From assembly GCA_036417435.1 (NCBI GenBank), contig CM070903.1, forward strand, positions 84,065,501 through 84,129,500: DNA of 64,000 bases, read 5' to 3'. Positions within the stretch are counted from its first letter, which is position 1, and each line of letters begins with the position of its first letter. The notes beneath the pieces are model-generated. The model saw only the letters and a program-made list of their open reading frames with translations, had not been told where the DNA came from and made no database searches. The position numbers and the translations under genes are program-made. Source of the DNA: Inia geoffrensis (Eukaryota > Chordata > Mammalia > Artiodactyla > Iniidae). Positions 35,421 to 46,202 of this stretch are shown piece after piece.

Positions 35421-35610
35421 GTAAGTGGGCCTCTCACTGTTGTGACCTCTTCCGTTGCAGAGCACAGGCTCCAGACGCGCAGGCTCAATGGCCATGGCTC
35501 ACGGGCCCAGCTGCTCCGTGGCATGTGGGATCTTCCCGGACCGGGGCACGAACCCGTGTCCCCTGCATCAGCAGGCGGACTCTCAACCACTGCGCCACCA
35601 GGGAAGCCCT
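35393..35610 (-). mobile_element. CHR-1-type SINE, minus strand, 12-bp TSD, (GT)n tail
   Basis: Reverse complement of the short CHR body: the head (accagggaagccct on this strand) lies at the right end and the tail at the left. The tail has become a (GT)n microsatellite (35395-35420). Exact TSD gtcctcattctt at 35381-35392 and 35611-35622. Confidence 0.95.
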
Positions 35611-35910
35611 GTCCTCATTCTTAAAAGAAATATATGCTGAAGTATTTAGGACTAAAATGTCATGATGTCTACAATTATTTTCAAATGATTCAGAAAAACA
35701 AAAAACTAGCAATAGAGAGAAAGCAAATGTGGCAAAATGTTAATAACTGATGGTTAGGGAAAGGATATATAAGCATTCAGTGCACTATTCTTTCAACTTA
35801 TATGTAAGTTGAACATTTTTTAAATAAAAAGTTGAAGGAAAAATAAAACAGGAAAAATGACCTTGGAGAAAACAAGGCTAACTCAGGGAACAAGAGAAAA
35901 TATGTATACA

Positions 35911-36218
35911 GGGACTTCCCTGGTGGCACAGTGGTTAAGAATCCATCTGCCAGTGCAGGCGACACGGGTTAGATCCCTGGTCCGGGAAGATCCCACATGC
36001 TGCGGAGCAACTAGGCCCGTGCTCCACAACTACTAAGCCCACACGCTGCAACTACTGAAGCCCACGGGCCTAGAGCCCATGCTCCGTGACAAGAGAAGCC
36101 ACCGAAATGAAGCCCATGCAGCGCAATGAAGAGTAGCCCCTACTTGCCACAAGTAGAGAAGGTCTGAGCACAGCAACGAAGACCAAACACAGCCAAAAAA
36201 AAAAAGAAAAAAAAAAAT
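35911..36218 (+). mobile_element. CHR-2-type SINE (long subtype)
   Basis: gggacttccctggtggcaca head, ctggtccgggaagatcccac, long body with gcaacgaagaccaaacacag, A-rich tail running into a (CA)n at 36219-36236. Box B is degraded (gggttagatccc). No confident TSD. Confidence 0.9.
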
Positions 36219-36249
36219 ACACACACACACACACAGTATCCTCAGGGAA

Positions 36250-36780
36250 ACTTGAGACGCTATTACAAGCGTAAAAAAGAACAGGCTACTCTCAAACCAG
36301 AAAATTCCGTAAACAAGACAACACTCTTAGAAATTAAAAATTTGATCATTAAAAAAAATTCCAATAGAAGGACCAGTAGATCAGAAAATAGATGTAAAAA
36401 ACAAAAAAATAGGAAGTGTGAGAGAAAAGATAAGAGCTATAGAGGATCAGTCCAGGATTCCAACATCTGACTAATAAAAGCCCTAGAAACTGGAAATAGA
36501 AACATGGGAGGGGGGGAGTATTTTCAAAAAATAAAACAAGAAAATTTCCTAGAGCTGAAGAACATTTGACTTCTATCCAAGATCCCAGAACAATGAATGA
36601 AAAACAACTCCACCGAGGCATACTTACATCATTTTTGTGGAAGTTCAAGATGCTGGGGATACAGAGATGGTTAAAAGGTTCCAAAGATATAAACAAACAC
36701 ACTGACATGTCACCTACAAAGAACCAAATGTCAAGCAAGGTTCTGAACATTTTGACCAGATAGCTTGATGCTCACAGCCA
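36250..36780 (+). mobile_element. Ancient L1ME-type ORF1 fragment
   Basis: The motif order agrees with old L1 ORF1: aggatcagtccaggattcca, aagaaaatttcctagagctg, ccagaacaatgaatgaaaaa, then ttcaagatgctggggataca. It is heavily mutated. Confidence 0.6.
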
Positions 36781-38255
36781 CTGACAGAGTGCACCTCATA
36801 CCAAGAGGTCTCCCTGGGGAAGGCCCCTATACTTTGTCCAACACCACTGTTACTGGCATATCTTTCTTTTTCATAAGAAACTGAATCACCAGAGAGCAGG
36901 AATACCAACTTATTCATCTTTATATCCCTGTCTCTTCTTTATTTCTAAAGTCCTGCAAAATATATACAAAGTTCTTTTGAATAAGCTACAGTCAGTCTCT
37001 GTCTCTCTGTCCTTATCTCATCGTTTCCTTCCCTCCCATTTTCTGTCCCCTTCTTTCTCTGATCCCTTGTTCATCCTGGAAACACTGATCAAGACCTAGT
37101 GTGCTGGGTCAGGGGCTATCAAGTGAACAAAGACCATTAGTGGTTTCCAGGAGTTCACAGCTGTGAGGAGACAGACCCCATGCAGCACATGGCCCTCCTG
37201 GGAGCCTGGACGTCTTCCTCCCCAAATTACAGCACAGAATCCAGATGTACCTACACAATAGTTTAACATTTCTTATTCTTAAACTTGAGTTAAACACAGA
37301 TTGAATTTTCTATTTTTCTAATTTAAACATTTAGCTAAGTTTTAACATGGAATTTCGTGAAAGGTCAGGGCTCCTTAGGGAAGAAAATGTTCCTCCTTCA
37401 CATCATCCAGGGAGAATCCATACGTTCCTTCCATCTTTGTAGCCCCTCCCCCTGTGAGTTGTTCCTTGAAACAGGAGGCCACAAGATGCAGACGAGGCCT
37501 CATCAGCAGAACTGGGCCTGATGATGACAGTGTGAGTGGCCCAGGGACTCTGAGTGCCTTGGAAGGGGGACTGGGAGAGCAAGGCTCTTGGCAAACCGTT
37601 CCCAGAGGAGCATCTCCCCCTAGTGGCCACAAGTGGGAGCTGCAGTGCTCTCAGCCAAAAGAAATGCCAACACAGTGTAGGGCTTTCCACACACATCCTC
37701 CACCCCACCCCACCCCACCCCTACCCCGCAGACGCTGGACCCCCTTTTCAGAGTCTGGCCTGTGTAAATGACACAGGCCACCTGGATCTCTGTTTATACA
37801 GTCTCCCTGGGTCCTGGGTGGAACTTACAGGTGTGCTGGACTTTCCTTGTCTGTGCCAGACAGAGCCCCTGCCTGCCCAGGCCTGTTCTGTGAGGGCAGC
37901 TGCTTCCCGTTGCACCCCTCTGGGCATCAGAACCTTGATAACGAAGCTTAGCTTCAGCACTCTTCCCTTGCACAAGTTCCTTCTAAGGCCAGGGGGGAGG
38001 CCTTAGAAAATGTTCATATGGACACATGTTTAGGCAAAATCTACAAAAGTAAGATATTTTTGGTATTATTTTTCCAAAAGAGGGTCCCACAAACTTTTTA
38101 AGCTTTCAACCACACAAAGTCTATACATATCTGACCCTAATGGTTGCATAGGGGCCACTTGGTGTAGAGCTCTCTGAATAGTTCTTCCACTCAAATGTCC
38201 AGTCCCCAATCCCACTTCAGCCCCTGGAGGCCGCAGAGGACTTTGACAGGGCAGT
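36781..38255. other. Anonymous sequence, partly G+C-rich
   Basis: No gene recognised. 37400-38000 is G+C-richer with overlapping frames on both strands (37375-37632 and 37403-37708 minus; 37454-37771 and 37554-38006 plus), which argues for composition rather than coding. A (CACCC)n tract lies at 37701-37723. Confidence 0.35.
37701..37723. repeat. (CACCC)n short tandem repeat
   Basis: About four and a half caccc units, followed by ctaccccgc. Confidence 0.85.
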
Positions 38256-38257
38256 CT

Positions 38258-38430
38258 GTGCAGGGGTCAAGAACATGGGTTTACAGGTCAGACAGATGTA
38301 GGTCTACCTCCCACTTCTGTCCCTAGGCATGCTAATTAATTGTGCCTCTCTTTCTTCATCTGAAAAACAGGGATAATAATTGTACAACCTCTTTGGGCTG
38401 CTGTGAGTACAGAATCAGAGAACGCACAGA
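38258..38430 (+). repeat. MIR SINE
   Basis: Sense-strand MIR: gaacatgggtttacaggtca, gtgcctctctttcttcatc, then tgaaaaacagggataataat and gctgtgagtacagaatc. Confidence 0.8.
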
Positions 38431-38804
38431 AAGACATCTGTTTGATGCCTGACCAGTAGGAGGCTCCGGGAATAGTGGTTACGGGAAGGTCCATAAATAG
38501 ATACCTACCCTGGGAATAAATATATATACCCCTAACTTCAATTCAACTCTCTATGTTAAATTGGACCAAGTAAAACTGCCAGTATTTCACTGTTTTTTGA
38601 CCTACAAAAATGGCAGTTTCACCTGATTTCCCCTAATAGGACATATGATGACAATGATTACATAGGGTGGCCGGGGTGTGGCTATTGGTAGGGACCCCCA
38701 GTCCCTCATGGTGTATCTGTGCTTTGCCTGGAGAGGCTGAAAGAGGCAGTTTGATTCCTTGCTCTCTTCTCCCTCCAGGAGCCCCGCTCTGTAGCCATAA
38801 AGAC

Positions 38805-39075
38805 CTCTGATATAAAATAAGTCCTGGGATGTAATGTACAGCATGGTGACTATAGTTAATAACACTGCCTTGCATATTTGAAAGTTGCTAAGAGAGTAGA
38901 TCTTCAAAGTTCTCATCACAAGAAAACAATTTTTGTAACTCTGTGTGGTGATGGATGTTAACTAGACTTATTCAGGTGATCATTTTGCAATATATACAGA
39001 TATTGAATCATTATGTTGTACACCTGAAACTAATATAATTTTACATATCAATTATACTGCAATAAAAAAACTTAT
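38805..39075 (+). mobile_element. L1 3' UTR fragment
   Basis: Plus-strand L1 3' end: tgtaatgtacagcatggtga, ttgctaagagagtagatc, gtacacctgaaactaatata and tatactgcaataaaaaaac. Only the last 270 bp are present. Confidence 0.85.
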
Positions 39076-39084
39076 TTAGAAAGT

Positions 39085-39835
39085 TCTCATCAGCCAGACC
39101 ACAGAGGGTCCCCCTGCCCCCAGCACTCTATGAAACGCTCTGTCTCCTGCTGTCGGTCCCTCTGTGGCACCAGCTGCTCTCTGGACCACAGCTCCTGTTT
39201 GGGAGGTGCTGGGACTCTCCTGGCCTCTTCCTATCCCAGTCCTTGGCACCTAAGCCAGAATCTCTCTTTCCTCACCCCACCCTCAGGAGAGCAGGGGAAA
39301 GTCTGGTGGGGAGGGAGCCAGGCCCAGATGGAGTCTGCACCGCAGAGGCCCCACCTGGTGGCCAACCTCCTCTAGCCTAAAGCTGTCCCTGAGAATCACA
39401 ATCTCACAAAAGTACCCTCTGGCTGCTCTTATTTAACTAGTTCCACCCCAAGTGGCCCCCAGGCCACACACTCTCTGAGAACACACGCAGAATCCCAGAG
39501 CCCCTGCCACTGGCATGAAGCGCAGTCCTGACAGGCGAGCTGCGTGCTCAGCTGGTCCTTCAGTCACGCCACAATCCCAGGAGCCCTCAGAGATCAGAGG
39601 GGAGAATGCCACGCAGACTGTGCCATGGGAGTTCTCTGAGAAGCAGAGGCTGACTGAGCTGGGAGGAACCAAGGTCCACCAGGGTGAACGCAATGAAAGA
39701 AGGGGGAGGAAGAAGGACGGGGTAGACAGCCATCGCGACGCAGGCATGTCTTTCCACCAGCCCCACAGGAGCTCTGGAACAAAGATGTCCAAGGTTTCCC
39801 GTTCAGAGTCCCTCACTGGGCAGAAATAGCCAGGT
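39085..39835. other. Anonymous G+C-rich sequence
   Basis: No family recognised. Frames on both strands (39433-39816 minus, 39515-39829 plus) overlap each other and look compositional. Confidence 0.35.
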
Positions 39836-40110
39836 CCTATGCCATGGTCACGCTCACGTTGGCTGGGCTCAGCTCAAAAATGGAAACTGACCTTGAATGT
39901 GGACCCAGACACTGAGGCTGTAAGCTCACCTCAATCCTCGAAGCTTCTCGAAGGAGGGAAGCAAGCAGTGCAGCTCTGTGCCTGCCACAGTGCATGCCTT
40001 GTGCTGCGTGGACCTGCTTTTCCACACACATGGGGCAGACTCTGGGGGCCTGTCTTCTTTCAGGAAACTCTACAAGAGGGAAATTAGGGGGATGAAATAG
40101 AGACCCCATT
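39836..40110. repeat. Dispersed-repeat candidate related to 42513-42700 (LTR-like)
   Basis: The stretch around 39872-39945 (ctcagctcaaaaatgg.., then gctgtaagctcacc) aligns with 42577-42650 (ctcagctggaaaactg.., then gttgttagctcacc) in the same orientation, at roughly 60-65% by eye. The pair may be LTR fragments of one old family. I cannot name the family. Confidence 0.4.
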
Positions 40111-40199
40111 CACTGCAGGTGGTCTTGGGGCCACAGCTTGTACCCACCACCTCCCTCCTCTACCATGCATCCTAAATTCCTCTTGCCCTCAGCTACCAC

Positions 40200-40639
40200 C
40201 TCTGCGGTCTCAGTGGTTTAGCTGTGGCGTGACCCAAGCCCTGGTGCTTGAGGAGTCTGAGCTTCTCCTGGAAACAAGGAAATGCACCACCCAGATCCTC
40301 CTTCAAGAAAAGACGTGGTGCCCAGCTGGGAGGAGTGTGATTGCTGACCATCTCCAGCTGTTCATTTCATCGGCATGGGCCCCAGCCCATAACTGAGCAG
40401 GGTGGCGGCACAGGGTTTAGCTTTGTACCAGTCTTTGCTCTGGAGCTGCCCCACTGGGCGGCAGTTTATCATATTTGCATTTCCATCTGACGCCCCCCTG
40501 CCCACCCCCCACCCCCGCCCCGCTCAATACTGCCCTCTTTCCTGTCACAGCTGTTACCTTTCAATGAAACCCCTGCACCTAACTCTGCATGCCTAACTCT
40601 GTCTCAACAGCTGCTTCCTGGAGAGCCCAACCTGTAACA
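40200..40639 (+). mobile_element. Probable ERV-L LTR (5' LTR, plus strand)
   Basis: The right end terminates in cctgtaaca directly before a primer-binding-site-like sequence, as a 5' LTR should. The left limit is not visible. A C-rich block lies inside it at 40491-40523. No family assignment. Confidence 0.4.
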
Positions 40640-40641
40640 CT

Positions 40642-40659
40642 TGGTACCAGGACTGGTCC
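40642..40659 (+). other. Primer-binding-site-like motif, tRNA-Leu type
   Basis: tggtaccaggactggtcc agrees at 12 of the first 15 bases with the complement of a tRNA-Leu 3' end, the primer used by ERV-L. It follows a plausible LTR end (..aaca), and ERV-L integrase sequence lies about 180 bp downstream. Confidence 0.5.
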
Positions 40660-40837
40660 AAGAAAGCATCCACCATGGAAGAGGCACCATGCAAACAAAA
40701 TGACTCAGGCATCTTTTATCGGTGGCCACACCATTGCCAGCACGATGGACGCATGAACAAAGTAACAATGATGGCAGAGACAGAGGCTGTGCAAGGGCCC
40801 AAGAGCACGGATTCACACTTAACAAGGACAATCTAGC

Positions 40838-41110
40838 TGCTGCTGCTTCTGAATGTCCAACTGGCCAGCAACACAGACCAGTGCTAAGCCCCGTGTGTGC
40901 TATTTCACGAGGAGACCAACCAGCCACATGGTAGCAGGTTGACTACCTCGGGTCCCTTCTATCCTCAAAGGTCAACAGTTCATTTTCACGGGGATAGACT
41001 TCTAGTCTAGGTGTACGTTTGCCTTTCATGCCCATAAGGTCTCAGCCAGCACTAGTGGTTATGGAATGCCTGATTCACAGATGCTGAATCCCGTACAACA
41101 CGCATCTGTT
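40838..41110 (+). mobile_element. ERV-L integrase fragment
   Basis: Nucleotide order matches the ERV-L integrase N-terminal zinc-binding and early catalytic-core coding region: gaatgtccaactggccagca, gaccaaccagccacatggta, gcaggttgactacctcgggt and ggaatgcctgattcac. Gag, protease and RT are missing between the PBS-like site and here, so a large internal deletion is implied. Frames are broken; this is an inactive fossil covering a different part of the integrase from the copy at 14191. Confidence 0.7.
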
Positions 41111-41645
41111 CTAAAACTGTACCCAAGATTTATTTTCATCGTGTATGGTGAGACGTGCAGGCGTGAAAATGATTGTCATGAAGGAAGAAATTTATACTCA
41201 CAGATTTCTAGAAACAGGGGCCTTCCATGCCGTGCCACACAGGACCACCTAGGGAAGGACCAGTGTTGTTCAGGATGCAGAAGAGGGGCAGAGCATAGCT
41301 TGAGCTTTTATCAGGGTTCTTGTGAGAAGGAATGGGCAAGGCGGGGCGGTACTCTGAGTCAGTTTAGGATTGGATAGTTTGAATGGCTTCCTTGGGCTCT
41401 GGGCTATAGAGGTGGACCCTAGTTAATAATTGGTACCTCGCCCTGGGGTGCTTTGGAAGAAGGTATGTGAAAGTTTGATAAAGGAGCTAGTTGGAGATGA
41501 GCTCTGGATTGGTCGGTTCATATATCAAAGGCGCACTTGCAGGGAAGTTGTCTGCTATCTCTAGGAATTTGTGAGCCCTGGGAGGGGCACTCTCTCCAAC
41601 ATCAAGGCCCCAAATGCCAGAGGATCAAGAATACAGGAAATGAGA
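41110..41645 (-). mobile_element. LTR-like sequence, minus strand
   Basis: Read on the minus strand it has a TATA-like gataaaagc (about 41307-41315) followed about 180 bases later by an AATAAA signal (about 41131-41136), the spacing of a retroviral promoter and polyadenylation signal. Family unknown; boundaries are estimates. Confidence 0.4.
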
Positions 41646-41682
41646 AAATATAGTCAATACAGCAACCAACCAGGGAATTCCC

Positions 41683-42277
41683 TTACAGCAAGGGAAGCAA
41701 GGCATAATCACAGGATTCACTGGTGATATCACCTGCCACACCACTCAGAGGCAGAAGCTCAGGGATTCGGTGTCTTCCAGGGTATCCAACCAATGTGTCA
41801 TGGTCCCACAGACCTGCCTTGGGTGAGGATTCAACCATCTTTGGAGCTATATTATACCACTCAGCCTCTCTGTCTATTAAATCCTGACCTTCAACTCCAG
41901 CTCTTTTTTCTTCACCCACTGTATGAGATGAAGGATTCTTTGTAAGATGCCAAAGAAACCCCCAGGCTCTCACGCTTGTTTTCATTTGTTTGTTAATTGC
42001 CCTCAGCTTTTCATTATATGTCTGTGGGTTATCGACCCAACTATTCATTCCCATCTATCCACGCATGTGTGTGCAGGCATGTGTGTACAATTACATACAC
42101 ACACATACCTTTGAAATGTCTGATCGTCACACAGGCTAGTTCGTCATCCTCTACCTGCACATGTTCCCAAGTCACCACCAGTGAAATGTTTGACAGTGGG
42201 AATACCATCCCGGGCTGGGGGCCGTCCTGGGATGTGGTCCTCATTGCCAGCTGGGTGATGGTGTGATCAGTCCCCAA
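41683..42277 (-). mobile_element. Probable endogenous-retrovirus gag remnant
   Basis: A 123-codon minus-strand frame (41683-42054) has a composition like an ERV-L-type Gag segment (Tyr-Asn-Glu, Lys-rich and Trp-containing stretches). It lies downstream, on the minus strand, of an LTR-like block at 42290-42700. The assignment rests on position and general resemblance only. The frame has no start context and the flanks are broken. Confidence 0.35.
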
Positions 42278-42289
42278 ACTCCATCTTAC

Positions 42290-42700
42290 TGACTAATCTT
42301 TTGGACCACTCCTGAAAACAGATGCTGAGATGGAGTTAGGAGTCCAAAAGTTTTATTGGCGAGTAGGACTTGGGAAAAGAAAAAGGCAAAAGCTGGAGTG
42401 AGCAGGGAGGATTCTCCAGCTATGATACAGGCCTGCTGAGGTCTCTGCCTACCCACCAGGGAGCTCCAGAGCACATGTCACCCATTAGAGAATCCAGCGC
42501 TGGGGAGAAATGGCCGGGCCCCTATGACACCACCTTGTCGCGTTGCTAGTTGGACGCCACCTTGAAAGGATGTGCCCTCAGCTGGAAAACTGAGGTTGAC
42601 CCTGGAGGAGACTACAACTGAAGTTGTTAGCTCACCAAATGCTTGGCGGCTGGGCAGCGAGTCCTTTCTGGAAGAGGTATCTGAGAGGAGCATCTCCCAG
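42290..42700 (-). mobile_element. LTR-like block, minus strand
   Basis: On the minus strand it contains ccaataaaac (about 42350-42359), a poly(A) signal context, then cttttggactcctaactcc. Its right half is related to 39836-40110. With the gag-like frame to its left it could be the 5' LTR of a minus-strand provirus. Confidence 0.4.
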
Positions 42701-44684
42701 CGCAGCAGAGACGATGACAAGACAGCCTGAGAACTGTTTTCGTGTGAGCCTGTGCAGAGTACAGTCAAAACACAGAGTTGCTTCTCTGGTTAATAAAGTG
42801 GTGTTGGGTAGAAGTTTACCACGAAGATAAGGTGGGAGGGGATATTGCAGAGAGAGGGAGCCAAATGGTCAAAGACCAAGGCAGTGCAGAGTGTGGGCAT
42901 GTTCTAGAAAAATCCAGAGAATCCAGAGAAGTTGAAGCATAATATTGGCAGGTGGGGGAATGCAGGCATGAGTGATCGAAGGGGACACAGGTCACACAGG
43001 ACCTTGTTTGCCTGGCCACAGAGCTCCAGCCTACAGCCGACACAAGACACCCGAAGAATGTTCATCAGGAAAATGACACGATCAGGTGTGAATATTCGTA
43101 TTCTGGCAGCCGTATGGAAAAGAGAATCCAGGAGGTAGAGAGGACATGGACCAGCAGAGAGCCGAGGCGGGGTGGTCAGAGGGAAAGGAAAGTCTACCTC
43201 TGCAGGAGGAGGAACTGGCTGGACGTGGTAAGGGACTGACTGTGGGGCTGGATGAAGGGAGGAGACCAGGACGATGCCTTGGTTTCTGGCTTGGGCATCC
43301 AGTTGGCAGTTCCTCGGCCCTCAAAAGAGACCGATCCACATGCTTTTTCTTTCTCCCCCAACCTCCTCTTTCCCTTGACCTCTGGTCTCTTCTCCCCAGC
43401 CCAGGTCCCTCACACCACTGGACATCACTTATCCTCCTGTCTACCTGATGCACACGTACAGGAGACAATACAGGAAGACACTCCAGCAGAGGCTACCAGG
43501 CATTTCCCAGTGGGCAGCTCACAGCCCCTGCCCAGGTCACCTCTCAGTCCCAAGCTCTGGGACTCTTTGTCCCATAGAAATGGGTGGTCCAGTAGTTAAG
43601 CCCCCTCAACCCCCCGCCCACCCCTGGCTGCCCAGACCTGCCGGTCTATTCTCCCCTTCTGCCCTGCCCCCCATCTCCCTGCTTCAGCCCCTGAGCCTGC
43701 ACTTACTTTCCTCTTGTATTTCCCACCCCAGGGCCCTCCACTTGCAACGTCTAAACCATCAAGACGCGATTCAAATGCCAACTCCTCCTTGATTCCCCCA
43801 TTTACCCCAATCTCTACTGGCCTCGGTGCTGTCCTCTCCACCCCTATTGTGAGGTTCGACACACTTGTAGTTCTCCTTTGCTACAGGTCAAGAACCCAAA
43901 GACAGTGTCTGTTCCAGGCAGGGCCTTGCTCAGGGCAGGGGTAGGGGAGTGTCCAGGGAGGAAGCAAGAAGCCGGAGCCAAGACCCGGTGACCGGGACAG
44001 AGGGCAGGGGATGGTGCAGAAAGACAGGTCGTGGCGTCTCAGGGCAGGAGGAACTGAGTGTCAGTGGCTCTGTCACCACCACTGTGCCTTGGCAGGGCAG
44101 CCCAGCCAGAGCTGTCAGGGCCTCCAGCTGCAGAATCAAGGCTCAGAAGCAGCGCCAGTGCAGGTGGTGCAGCGGAAAGCAACATGCAGAACCTCAGCCA
44201 CAGCTCTTCCCTTATAGCCACTGAAAGACCTGGGGAAGGGCAAGCGCACAGGGGCTCGGGTAAGAGTGGAGAACTTGGCCATCAATGGTAGTGAGCCTGG
44301 GTTTGCATTCACTGGCTGCTGAAACCTGGGGTGTTCCACTTGGACTAATAATAAATGACAATAAGTATCATCTACTGTACTTCCAGGGCGCCAAGTACTT
44401 CATATGCATTCTTCTAACGGTGGGACAAAGGCTCAGGGCTGAGGAAGGGAGCAGAGTGGCGTGTGTTGTAGCGGTACCGCCCTGTTCCGGAGCCCTGCCA
44501 TCAGGGAGGAGCCCGGCCAGCTCTCAGCTACGGGAAAATGACGCGGGCCCACGTGGGGCCTATGCCCTCCCCCTGTGTGGGCAACAGAGGAGGGGCCAGC
44601 AGGGCCTCTTCTGACAGTCGAGAAGTGGGGAGGGTCCCTCACGTGCCCCAGGCCCCCACTGCCGAGCGGGCTGCCGGCCGAGGC
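42701..44684. other. Anonymous G+C-rich sequence upstream of the TEDDM-like pseudogene
   Basis: No repeat or exon recognised over 2 kb. Many overlapping frames on both strands reflect G+C content. The last 250 bp before 44685 are CpG-enriched (ggtaccgccctgttccggag; gagcgggctgccggccgagg), plausibly the old promoter and 5' UTR of the pseudogene. No TATA box was seen. Confidence 0.4.
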
Positions 44685-45560
44685 ATGGGCACTCTCTCGG
44701 GACACCTGGCTCTGGCGCTGCTCGTCTATCACAGTGGGCTCTACTGTACAGTGATGGTGTCCCGGGTCCTCTCGCGGAGCCAGGAGCTCCTCTTCCCCCG
44801 ACTCCCAGCCAAGGACAAGCAAGGCCAGAGGTGGTGGCAGCGGGTACGTGCAGAGGGAATGGTGAAGATGGGAGACGGCGAGATGCTGTTCTTGGGACAG
44901 TTCTTCTTCCCACCTGGAACCAACTGTTTTCCCCTGATAGACTGGGAGGATCCTCGGCGGCCTTTCCGGCATCACAATGCGTGGCAGCGTGCCACCATCT
45001 TTGGGTTCTTCCTGTCAGTGCCCTGGTGGAGCTCACGAGCCAGGCGTGGCTGGCTCAGCGCAGCATGAAGCTGGAGACGGCGGCCACAGCCTTGGCCCCG
45101 GTTGTGGAGCTGCTGGAAATGGTGGCCCACATCGAGCACGGGAGCGCCCTGGAGACCCAAATGCACACCACGCTGACGCTGCCTGCCTTCCTGCTGGCCC
45201 TCGTGCTCATCGTCGAGGTCTGGGTCCCACTCTGGGTGCTCAAGGCCTGGCTATGCTGGTGTCTGGCTCCTGGCTGCTGCAGGTGACCTCGATAGTGTAT
45301 GCCCCACTTTCTGGGCAGCCCTAGTGGGCAGACAGCCCCGCGGACCTCGCCTTTCTCACTACCTTGTTCTTCTGGCAGCTGGGCTTAGAGGGGCTGCTGT
45401 GCCGGCCACTGTTTATGCCCTCTGCAGCCTCTGGCACTGTCGCTACTCCTCCTGGGTGGGATTTCCAGGGGCCAGATATCAGCCGTGCCCCACAGGTGAC
45501 AGAAACAGAGAGCTTGAGACGCTCAGGGCAGAGGTTGTGCTACAGGATGGAGACATCTAA
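44685..45560 (+). pseudogene. TEDDM1: TEDDM1-like (TMEM45/DUF716 family) membrane-protein gene, inactivated
   Basis: TMEM45-family proteins are about 275-residue multi-pass membrane proteins; TEDDM1 is the epididymal, single-exon member. Start ATG at 44685 (G at -3 and +4) gives MGTLSGHLALALLVYHSGLY, like the MxxFxGHxLPG start of the family. The family block RRPFRHHNAWQRATIFGFF lies at residues about 91-109. Frame then shifts near 45012-45022 (LVELTSQAWLAQRSMKLETA, then HIEHGSALETQMHTTLTLPA with the family's H-x-HSL pattern). It shifts again near 45245-45255 (LVSGSWLLQVTSIVYAPL, matching GTWFWQIGFVLFPP). It meets TAG at 45322-45324 and shifts near 45390 (VYALCSLWHCRYSSW). The natural end is TAA at 45558-45560. 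Summed length is about 290 codons with no introns. TEDDM is preferred over a TMEM45A/B retrocopy because similarity to TMEM45 is low, no poly(A) is present, and the gene is naturally single-exon. Confidence 0.8.
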
Positions 45561-45575
45561 TCTAAAGACTGTCCT

Positions 45576-45792
45576 GGGCTTCCCTGGTGGCGCAGTGGTT
45601 GAGAGTCCGCCTGCCGATGCAGGGGACGCGGGTTCGTGCCCCGGTCTGGGAGGATCCCACATGCCACAGAGCGGCTGCATCCGTGAGCCATGGCCACTGA
45701 GCCTGCGTGTCCAGAGCCTGTGCTCCCCAACGGGAGAGGCCACAACGGTGAGAGGCCCACGTACCGCAAAAAAAACAAACAAAAAAAACAAA
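45576..45792 (+). mobile_element. CHR-1-type SINE just after the TEDDM-like stop codon
   Basis: Head gggcttccctggtggcgcag; box B gggttcgtgccccggtctgg; body gagcggctgcatccgtgag; tail of A with C interruptions. Exact TSD taaagactgtcct at 45563-45575 and 45793-45805. The target lies in the pseudogene's former 3' UTR, starting two bases after the stop. Confidence 0.96.
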
Positions 45793-46202
45793 TAAAGACT
45801 GTCCTTCTGTCTCCAGCTGTGCTTTGTCTTGTTCCTATAAAAAGTTCTGTGAGGATGCCCACTGGGTGAGTGACACTGCAGTGTCCTGGGATCCACAGTG
45901 TAATTCCTATCTCAGGAGCCATGTTCCTTGTCCCCAGATAAACCTGCCAGCTATCACTGGGTTGGTTTTTCTATGCTGTCGATCTATCAGCCTTCCTGTC
46001 TGTCTAGCTTACGCTGTGAGTATGGTTTCTAGGCCTCTCTGAGGGGATTAGAGGGCTTCTCCTCTGGTTGCTTCTGGAATGCAGGAGGAGGTATGGGAAG
46101 GGGAAATGGGAGGAGATGAACATGAGTTGGATGGATAGCCCAGTCTTCCCAGCCCACTGCATTACTGATATCTGGTAGGAAAACCTCCCTGTTTTAAAAA
46201 AC

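Larger units (their letters stand above)
33300..35845 (+). mobile_element. HAL1/L1M-type ancient LINE, cut by two CHR SINEs
   Basis: The plus-strand sequence follows the HAL1-type ORF1 region (gaattgaagaatacaatatc, then gatcagtgaacttgaagaca, then cagatccaagaagctcaaat). It ends in the characteristic tail (agcaaatgtggcaaaatgtt, then acttatatgtaagttgaac, then taaataaaaagttgaagg). HAL1 elements carry only an ORF1-like gene. All frames are destroyed. SINEs at 33583-33888 and 35393-35610 interrupt it. The left limit is uncertain and a standard L1M is possible. Confidence 0.65.

Noticed and set aside
44831..45286. 151-codon frame overlapping the TEDDM-like region, considered as an intact alternative protein
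   Set aside because: Only its C-terminal half (after about 45014) matches the DUF716 family; the N-terminal half is the wrong phase of the same gene.
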